From: Rhizophagus irregularis
Taxonomy: Eukaryota; Glomeromycota; Glomeromycetes; Glomerales; Glomeraceae
NCBI RefSeq assembly: GCF_026210795.1
Contig: NC_089453.1
Location: 1,366,501-1,430,500 of the forward strand
Reading direction: 5' to 3'
DNA: 64,000 bases
Shown here: in pieces, positions 56,401 to 64,000 of the stretch
Position numbering within the stretch: the first letter of the stretch is position 1
How the letters are laid out: every line of letters begins with the position of its first letter
The notes under the pieces: model-generated
Databases searched by the model: none
Seen by the model: the letters and a program-made list of their open reading frames with translations, nothing else
Told to the model about the DNA's origin: nothing
Program-made: the position numbers and the translations under genes

Positions 56401-57589
56401 AGCTTTGTTTAATGAAGAACTTGGTGCTGTTATTCAACTTAGACAAAATGATTTTGAAAATGTTACCAATGCATTTGTTAATTTGGGTTTCCCAAAGGAA
56501 AATATTTATCATATTGGCGATGTGTCTCCTGATAAAAGTCAAGATATTCTGATAAAAAAAGATGAACAAATTTTATTTAAATCGTCACGTGTTGAACTAC
56601 AACGTACTTGGTCCGAAACTTCTTATCAAATGCAGTCAATAAGAGATAATAGTATATGTGCAAAAGAAGAATTTGATAACATATTAGATGTTAATAATCC
56701 AGGTCTACATTTTCAATTAACATTTGATCCATCACATGACGTTACTCTACCTTTTATTAAGTGTCCTGAAGAAATAAAGCCAAAGGTAGCAATTCTTCGA
56801 GAACAAGGAATAAATGGACAAATCGAAATGGCATACGCTTTTCATCTGGCAGGTTTTAAAACAATAGATGTACATATGTCAGATATTTTATCGGGTAAAG
56901 TTACACTTAAAGAATTTAGAGGTATAGCAGCGTGCGGTGGATTCTCATATGGTGATGTTCTTGGAGCAGGTTCTGGATGGGCAAAATCTATATTATTACA
57001 TTCTAATGCAAGAGAAGAATTTGAGGATTTCTTTAAAAATCGGCAAGATACATTTGCATTAGGAATATGCAATGGATGTCAATTTATGAGCCAATTAAAA
57101 GAGTTAATACCCGGTACGGAAAATTGGCCTGTATTTAAAAGAAATAAAAGTGAACAATTTGAAGCAAGATTTAGTCTCGTTAAAATAATTAAATCCGAGG
57201 AAAAGTCCCCAAAGGTTACACCTTCAATATTTTTAAAGGATATGACAGGTTCAAGACTCCCTATAGCAGTTGCACATGGTGAAGGTAAAGCTGAATTTTC
57301 TAGTGAAGAACAGATGAAAAATTTAATTCAACAGGGATTGGTTGTAATCCAATTTATAGATAACTATGGTAATGTTACAGAAAAATATCCATTTAATCCG
57401 AATGGAAGTCCAATGGGAATTACAGGTTTACAAACTCCAAATGGTAGAGTATTAATTATGATGCCTCATCCTGAAAGAGTTATTATGAAAGAAGCAAATT
57501 CTTGGTATCCTATTGAGGAGGGAAAGAAATGGGGTGAGGTTGGTCCCTGGTTAAGAATTTTTAGAAATGCTAGAATTTGGGTTGGTTAA
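53453..57589 (+). CDS. ADE6: Phosphoribosylformylglycinamidine synthase (FGAM synthase), intronless
   Basis: One uninterrupted frame of 1,378 residues; yeast Ade6 and animal PFAS are about 1,340-1,360. The enzyme converts FGAR, glutamine and ATP to FGAM, the fourth step of de novo purine synthesis, in the cytosol. Layout is the large single-chain PurL: N-terminal PurS-like domain (1 to ~200), linker, two AIR-synthase-like halves and a C-terminal class I glutamine amidotransferase. Motifs: [11 protein letters not shown] at residues 256-266, [20 protein letters not shown] at about 335, [23 protein letters not shown], and in the amidotransferase GICNGCQ with nucleophile Cys1206 and MPHPERV with His1339 and Glu1341. 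Start chosen as the first ATG, giving [13 protein letters not shown]. Neighbours flank in the same orientation but are unrelated in pathway. Confidence 0.97.
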   Translation: [1378 protein letters not shown]

Positions 57590-57616
57590 AATAGTAAATT
57601 TGTAAAATACTATATA

Positions 57617-58371
57617 CAGTCGATCCCCTTTATAGGCACCTTCCATATAAGAACGTGATTTAATGAAATAAGTGATAAAATACGCGCTATGCAGTATGCG
57701 CACTGATCTAGGTGTTAAGAGAGAAAAATATTTTTTCCATCCAAAATTTTTTGAAATATGCAATTTTACAAATTGCACAATAAAAAGTTTAGAAGGTTAA
57801 AATAACCATAATTCAATCAGATTATCATGTATTTACCACCTGAAAATCCAATCACTAGAACAAACTTTTTAAATTGTAATTATCTGTTATGTACTAAATA
57901 ATGATCTCACAAATGTAAAATTATTATCATTTGAATCTTCTCAATGAGACGAATGTAATGAATCTAAAATCATAAAAATCCAATCACTAGGTAACGAATA
58001 CACAAATTTTAAATTTTAAATTATGTGAACTTATATATTTATGTTTGCATAGCATAGTTATATGCAATATTATACCTGTTACATCTTATTAAATTTCATA
58101 ATAAAAGTACTTGAAAAAAATACATCGAGGATGCATGAAAAAATATTATGAAATATTATAAAAAAATTAGAATTGAAGGAGTTAAGAGGATAGAATTTAT
58201 TATTAAATTTTTATTTAGATTGATAAATAAAAACATATTTAACTCTAATTTTTATATTCAATATATTATATGTATATAAATTTTCTACTGTATTTTCAAT
58301 TAGACCCTCACCAATAGGCACACCTCATTATAATCACACCATAGGGGTGTGATTATAGAGGGGGTTGACTG
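57617..58371. mobile_element. pogo-like MITE, TSD TA, next to the PHB2 start
   Basis: The left end CAGTCGATCCCCTTTATAGG and the complemented right end CAGTCAACCCCCTCTATAAT share the CAGTC...CCCC...TATA pattern of pogo/Tigger ends, with TA at 57,615-57,616 and 58,372-58,373. 755 bp, no transposase; the right end has an extra inverted pair around AATCACACCATAGGGGTGTGATT-type sequence. It ends 40 bp before the PHB2 ATG. Confidence 0.8.
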
Positions 58372-58411
58372 TACAAATTTGATCGATAAAAAAAAAATTT
58401 CATATCATAGA

Positions 58412-59654
58412 ATGGCTTCACAAGGAAGACAAGCTATTAACAGATTGGGTGGAATGCTGCCCAAAGGTGGCGGAAAGGGTTTATTTACTGGCGCAGGAAC
58501 TTTAATTATCTTAGGTGCTGCCGGTCTTGGAATAAATGCCAGTTTGTTTAACGGTATTTGAATATTTATGTTCTCGAAGTTTAGTGTTTGAAAAATTGAA
58601 AGACCAGAATGCAAATTTTGGTATTAAAATTTGATAAAAATTTAAATTGTATAATTATCATATAGGAAATAATTAAATAAAGAATTATTGTATTGTGATT
58701 TTAAAAATTCTTTCCGTTATAAATTTATGATAAATTACAAGTTCATTTATTATAATTTATAGTTGATGGTGGTCATCGCGCGATAAAATACACCAGGCTT
58801 TTCGGAGTCAAAAAAGACATCTATAATGAAGGTACACACTTTATGATTCCATGGTTTGAAACACCGGTCATTTATGATGTGAGAGCAAAACCAAGAAATA
58901 TTGCGTCTTTGACTGGCACAAAAGGTAATTAATTGATTAATTTATATATATGTTATTTCATATTCTTAAAAATATTATTTTTATTCATATAGATCTTCAA
59001 ATGGTCAATATTACATGTCGTGTTTTGTCCAAACCAAAAATTGATTCTTTACCTACAATCTACCGAAATCTTGGAACTGATTATGATGAAAGAGTTCTTC
59101 CGTCTATTGTTAATGAAGTACTCAAATCTGTTGTAGCACAATTTAATGCATCGCAATTAATCACTCAACGCGAACGAGTTTCGCGTCTTGTGAGAGAAAA
59201 TTTGACACGCCGTGCACTAAGGTTTAATATCATCCTGGATGATGTTTCCATTACGCATGTTGCATTTTCCCCTGAATTCACTCACGCAGTTGAAGCTAAG
59301 CAAATTGCCCAGCAAGAAGCTCAGCGTGCATTTTTTGTGGTGGAAAGCGCTAAACAGGAAAAGCAGTCTATCATTATTAGAGCAGAAGGAGAAGCTGTAT
59401 CGGCAGAGTTAATTGGTGAGGCAATTAAAAACAAGCCTGGATTTATTGAGTTGAGAAAAATCGAAACGGCTAGAGATATTGCTGCGATTATAGCGAAATC
59501 TCAGAATCGCGTATTATTGGATTCCGAAGCTTTATTGTTAAATGTTGCTGATCCGGAAAGGTAATTATTTTTGGGGGTTTCTTTCTTCTTTGGAAATTAG
59601 ATTCATTTATTATTTATGTTTTGTAGGCACAAGAAGGATTCAAATCGAAAATAA
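58412..59654 (+). CDS. PHB2: Prohibitin-2, four exons
   Basis: Exons 58,412-58,553, 58,763-58,924, 58,993-59,560 and 59,627-59,654 (GT-AG, in phase) give 299 residues, the same as human PHB2. An N-terminal Gly/basic stretch precedes a hydrophobic anchor at about residues 24-45 ([20 protein letters not shown]), as in PHB2. The SPFH/PHB domain follows: [84 protein letters not shown] and [20 protein letters not shown], then the coiled-coil [11 protein letters not shown] onward. It forms rings with PHB1 in the mitochondrial inner membrane that hold proteases and scaffolds. Exon 4 encodes only the last few residues (HKKDSNRK). PHB1 is not in the window. Confidence 0.95.
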
Positions 59655-60084
59655 GCGTTTGAATTTCATTTGGAATAAAAACCAATTAAACTAATAAATT
59701 CATCTTAAATATTGAATAAAAAAAGTAATTTTAGTGGAAGGCCTTTCAGTTATATATCGAAAAGAATTTAATTACCTTAAATTCTGACGCGTCATAAGAC
59801 CAAATAAATGAATCTTTAATTTTTGTTTGATTAAAAAAATCTTAGATGTAATATAATATGACTACTCTTGTATGGAAAAACAAATACACAGTGAAATTCG
59901 ATAAACCGGATCTATCGGTTCCACTAAAAATATCCGGTTTATCGGGATATCCGGTATAGCGAAAAAATTTCGATATATTGGAAATCTATTATACTGAATT
60001 CATGCTAATAAAATTAATATACACTATATTTTAATTTTTTCATCTTAGTTTAAGTCATAGAGGCCATGAAAAATAGGTAAATAG
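59655..60084. other. Downstream of PHB2, palindrome cluster, no gene
   Basis: At 59,895-59,960 the words GATAAACCGGATCTATCGG and ATCCGGTTTATCGGGATATC form a dense CCGGAT palindromic cluster like the subterminal zones of the hAT-like elements, but I could not find matching termini. Confidence 0.4.
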
Positions 60085-60212
60085 CTAAACTGTACTGTAC
60101 GAAAATATTTTAGCCAATCATAACTCATTGTATACTTTTCAAATTTTTTCAGTTTATTTATCGTACAATAAAATCTGATTGGTGAATTCTCACTTCGTAC
60201 AGTACAGTTTAG
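60085..60212. mobile_element. 128-bp hairpin MITE
   Basis: CTAAACTGTACTGTACGA at the left is the exact complement of TCGTACAGTACAGTTTAG at the right, with a further AGCCAATCA/TGATTGGTG pair inside. A third copy of the CGTACAGTACAGTTT end follows at 60,218-60,232. Target duplication not resolved. Confidence 0.65.
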
Positions 60213-60835
60213 CCAACCGTACAGTACAGTTTATATGTATACTCCATTGATAGATAGCAAAAGGGTTGTTATATAAAAGGTTATCGAAATTGCAGAATTT
60301 CAACCTTATCAGAGCAGATTAGATATAGTATTGTAGTAAGTGTTTAAAAATTAGCACCAGTTTCAAAACGAAAGTTTAAACCAGTATAAAAGGATTTGTT
60401 AGAACTCATAAGCTGAGTTTTTTATTTCTGAAAATAGCCTCGAAAGTATCTTCCAGTCTTTAAATTTGATTATATTATTTTCTATTTCTACTCCCTTTTC
60501 AGTGATTTGAAACATTTGATGATTTGCTTCTTTTTCTAATTGTTTATTATTTTTGAAGTTGGCATAATTTCCTGGCAGTTAAATACTTATCAAAATGAAA
60601 GTGTCACTTTTTGAGTTAAATACCTTTTTTAAGGAAATGTATTTTGGACTAATTAAATTATAATCACATGATAAGTGCATTTTTTAATACTTTATCTTTT
60701 GGTTCTTTCCATATAAATAGTTTTATATTATAATTGTTATGTAAAAATATTATAATACTGCCTTATAGAGAAATTAATGAGAAAAGTGATTTTTTTTAAA
60801 TTATCCTTACTAGAAGTAGTTAAAAAATGATTTTA

Positions 60836-61198
60836 CTTTACTAAAAATGGCCAATTTTTTGAAATATTTTTATAGACCTAGATACAATGGCTTTCAAAAC
60901 AATTGTGCAATTATTTTGTAAAATTTTTAAAATATATCAAGATATATTTAAGGTATTTTTGAGATTAAAATATTAAAATAATATCAAAGTTAATTATATT
61001 ATAATAATAAAATAATAACAAAAACATTAAAAAATTATTGTGATATTATTTTGAATTATTTTTATAGACTTAGATACAATATAATTACAAAATAATAGCA
61101 AAAGTATAATAAAAACATTTTGATGTATTAAATGTATTTTTGTAGTATTTTAAAATTATTACAAAATCATTTCAAAAAATTGGCTATTTTTAGTAAAG
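60836..61198. mobile_element. 363-bp MITE, TSD TA
   Basis: Left end CTTTACTAAAAATGGCCAAT and complemented right end CTTTACTAAAAATAGCCAAT continue through TTTTTTGAAAT; TA on both sides (60,834-60,835; 61,199-61,200). Interior is AT-rich with a TTTTTATAGAC-TTAGATACAAT repeat. A Tc1/mariner-type source is likely from the TA duplication. Confidence 0.8.
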
Positions 61199-61543
61199 TA
61201 TGTATGCATAAAACATTTCTGGAATTAATTATTATCAATTTAATAGAAATAGTAAAAGCCAAATGAAGAAATATTAGTATAATAACTATTAATACAAATT
61301 AAAATCAATATCTATTTAGCAGGTTATAATAAAATTTAATATGTTTATTAATATTTGAATATTTAATATATATCAGATATATTTTGATAAATATAGAAGC
61401 TTATTTTACATCAGTGGATTTGTTTTATCACATATTATTTGCTATAACAAGTTTATTATAGAAATAGAAAAACCCAATTCTTTAATTAATTTATTATGTT
61501 TGGCTGACATATGATGAAACAAATTCACTGATATGTATTACTG

Positions 61544-62091
61544 TTTTCAAATTAGTGTAATATATATATTATCTATTTAAGATAATTATTTTTTGGATAA
61601 CTATATAAAGAAGAATCAATTATTAGCAATTTCTGAAGGAATTTATGCAAAAATCTCAATTATTTAAGTAGTTTTTCTATAAGGAAGAATTAAAACAGGA
61701 TTTTACTTATAAAATTAGTTATCTTCAGACATAAGGTAAAAATTATATATAAAATTCTTTGTAAATCTTATTATAAAAGGAAATTTTGTATTACATTATT
61801 ATGATTTTTCTTCTTTAGCCAATTAACTAATAAATTTAAAAAAAAAGTAAGGCAAAAATCATTAATAATAAACCAATTTCTATAATAATATTTATTATAA
61901 GTAAGTAAAGTCCTGTTAAAATTTTGTATAATACTACTATATTTTCAAGAAAAACTACTTAAATAACTGAAAAGTTTTAAGATTTTCTTGGTAATTATTA
62001 ATAATTGACCTTTTTTTACATAGTTATTTTAAAAAAATCTGAGTTTTTCAGATTTTTTTAAAAGATTTACAGAATTACACTAATTTGAAAA
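61544..62091. repeat. Inverted repeat pair, possible 548-bp MITE
   Basis: TTTTCAAATTAGTGTAAT at 61,544 and its complement ATTACACTAATTTGAAAA ending at 62,091 are exact over 18 bp. No target duplication found; AT-rich interior with TATTAATAATTG words. Confidence 0.45.
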
Positions 62092-62096
62092 TGGTA

Positions 62097-62277
62097 CCGT
62101 AAAATCGCAAAAACAAGCACCCCTTTTTTGCAAGGGTTCTGGATGAAAAGTTTGGGGAGGTGCTTATTTTTGCGATATTTTTTTATATATATTCTTATGT
62201 TTTATTGCTGCATGAGATTGTGCAAAATAGGGGGAGGTGCTTATTTTCGAGGGGTGCTTATTTTTGCGATTTTACGG
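62097..62277. mobile_element. 181-bp MITE, TSD TA
   Basis: CCGTAAAATCGCAAAAACAA and complemented right end CCGTAAAATCGCAAAAATAA, both continuing GCACCCC, with TA at 62,095-62,096 and 62,278-62,279. Internal AGGTGCTTATTTT copies extend the structure. Tc1/mariner-type duplication. Confidence 0.88.
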
Positions 62278-64000
62278 TAATAATAAATATTTGATATGTA
62301 ATTAATAATTAAAATATTTATAAACTTATTAAATAACTGTTTTTTTATACCATACTTAATAATTACAAAATTTTAAATATATATAAAACAAGTTATAATT
62401 TGACTTTACTAATAAAAAAAAGCAAATTTAGCCAAATTTGAAAGTTTAAAAATCAGTTTTTTGCAATTATTTTAATTATTTTATTATTTAGTAATTTAAT
62501 TTATCCATATTTTTTATTAATAGGCTTTATAAAACAAAAAAGTTTATTCATATCTAATTACTAGATTTTAAAATAATTACCAAAAATTATAAGAATAAAA
62601 AATATCAATTTTAATGCAAATTAATTTTAATTTATATATAATTTATTTTTTAAATTTACTAGTAATTTTATTTACTAGTGATTCTATTGGTTAATTGATC
62701 TAAAAAGGAAAAAAATCATAATAATTTGGTGTAACATTTACTTTTAGATGTATAAATTTATTTATATATAGTAAGATTTTTAAAAATTCTTAATTATGAA
62801 TTTTACTTTAGATTTTTGGTGATTTATTTTAAGTGGTGTTTTATTCCATTAATAAAAAATTAATTTAATTATATATTAAATTTATAAATTTATATATACA
62901 GAAAACTTTAAATATTACTTTAAAAGTACTAGATTATTAATAAAAAACATAATTATTTGTTTAAATATTTTAATTATTTTAAAAATTTTAAAAACATTTT
63001 ATTTTAATTTTTTAATTATTTTTAAACTTATAAAAATTTATTTTATATTTTTATTCTATATTATAACTTTATAGAAAATAGAAATTATTTAAATTTCTTG
63101 AATTTTTACAAGAATTATAAATAAAATTTTTTTACAGAATTCAGTTATTTTAAGTTTAAGTTTAAGCTTAATATTTTAAACTAAAGTTGCCTGTTAAAAT
63201 TAGGTATTTTTGAACATTGAAAGCTATTGAATTCTGCCATTTATTAGTTAGATATATATGCAAAAATTTGAATTAAATTATATTCTTTTTTCTTATGGTG
63301 GTTTTTATTAGTATATGAATAATAATTTGATTTGGAAAATAATTAAAATAAGTATTATTAGAATAATTTACTTGAGAACTTCAAGATGTACAGCCCATTT
63401 TATATACAGCTAGACTTTTATAAAACAAATTTCATTAAGAAATATTAATAAAATTTATTTTGTTACTTTTATATTTTTTAAATTTCAACATATCTATATT
63501 TATAATTTAAGAAATTACGTATTAATGCACCATGTTCCAATGTCCTTACCCTCGTAGGGACGATCCGGGAACCCCTGTAGGACTAATGCTTTTTTTATTT
63601 TTTTGAATTCTTATGCGACTTCATACTTAACTTTACTCGTGATATTCTCTTGGCACACATATACATATTAAATACTGTATATGGAGACTAGTCGTACAGG
63701 TTAAGAAGGATACATTTTCGCGCTGGTCAAGAAGTTATTTAGCATTTATTTAATTTGGACGGAAAAATAAAGAAATATAAATACGTAATAATGACAACAG
63801 TTGAATGTTGTCAGAAGTAATACCAATAGATTTATAACGTAAATAAGTTCGGTAATGAACCAATATGGTATAATCTTATAAATATATTCTTCAGGTGTGT
63901 TCAAGGTATAAATGGAAAGAAAACGCGTCTTTTTGTGTTCTAGATGTACTAAATCCGCAGCATGTATGGAATACCTAGCATTGTAGCACGTAAATCGGTC
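62278..64000. other. AT-rich end of window, no supportable gene
   Basis: Positions 62,280-63,500 are extremely AT-rich with no structure I can name. At 63,530-63,595 there is an abrupt GC-richer island (TACCCTCGTAGGGACGATCC region) containing a short open frame that opens MFQCPYPRRDDPG; without a family match or partner exon I do not call a gene. The last 400 bp are more mixed in composition and may be the approach to a gene outside the window. Confidence 0.4.

Noticed and set aside
55159-57072. Antisense open frames within the FGAM synthase gene
   Set aside because: They are shadows of a strongly conserved coding frame on the other strand.
58349-58411. Upstream in-frame extension of PHB2 into the MITE
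   Set aside because: It would need a non-ATG start; the ATG at 58,412 gives a protein of the exact family length and N-terminus.
59895-60000. Another hAT-like element from the CCGGAT cluster
   Set aside because: No matching TIR and 8-bp duplication could be found.

Overview
The window looks like nuclear DNA of a very AT-rich, transposon-laden early-diverging fungus. Glomeromycotina (a Rhizophagus-like arbuscular mycorrhizal fungus) fits best: AT-biased codons, small GT-AG introns, fungal versions of housekeeping genes, RNase H-bearing LINEs and many non-autonomous DNA transposons. This assignment is inference; no species marker is present.

Layout. Positions 1-2,500 hold a decayed Ty3/gypsy reverse transcriptase fragment, AT-rich filler and a foldback MITE. 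Positions 2,555-36,083 form one giant nested structure. A single ~300-bp MITE (8-bp target duplication GTTTGACC on both outer sides) was split at its internal motif CCGAAAGTGTGACTT by three consecutive insertions: LINE-A (2,830-21,924), a smaller element X (21,939-23,595) and LINE-B (23,611-36,030). The 14-15 bp motif recurs at every junction, which is the signature expected of site-specific target-primed insertion. LINE-A is broken by a ~4-kb minisatellite block and by a 7.9-kb CACTA-like element that itself carries a hAT-like element, a 9-bp-TSD element, a ~4-kb satellite and another insertion. LINE-B is broken by a 4.8-kb DNA transposon with a cysteine-rich transposase-like gene, a hAT-like element inside a hairpin MITE, and another copy of the landing-pad MITE.

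Positions 36,084-42,730 are a TE-rich transition: a small hAT-like MITE, a hAT-like element full of hairpin repeats, a full-length but broken Tc1/mariner element (DD~81E spacing) and another hAT-like hairpin-repeat carrier. Four of the hAT-like elements share one design: short TIRs beginning TA, 8-bp target duplications, subterminal palindromic clusters and a core of tandem hairpin units whose sequence differs from element to element.

Positions 43,400-59,654 are a compact block of conserved single-copy genes: a PET100-like cytochrome c oxidase assembly factor (+), a 19-exon TRAPPC8/Trs85 TRAPP subunit (-), a six-exon DDT/WHIM chromatin-remodelling accessory protein (+), the intronless purine enzyme phosphoribosylformylglycinamidine synthase (+) and prohibitin-2 (+), the last with a pogo-like MITE 40 bp before its start codon. 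They act in separate pathways and share no operon-like logic. Positions 59,655-64,000 are AT-rich with several short MITEs and no gene I can support.
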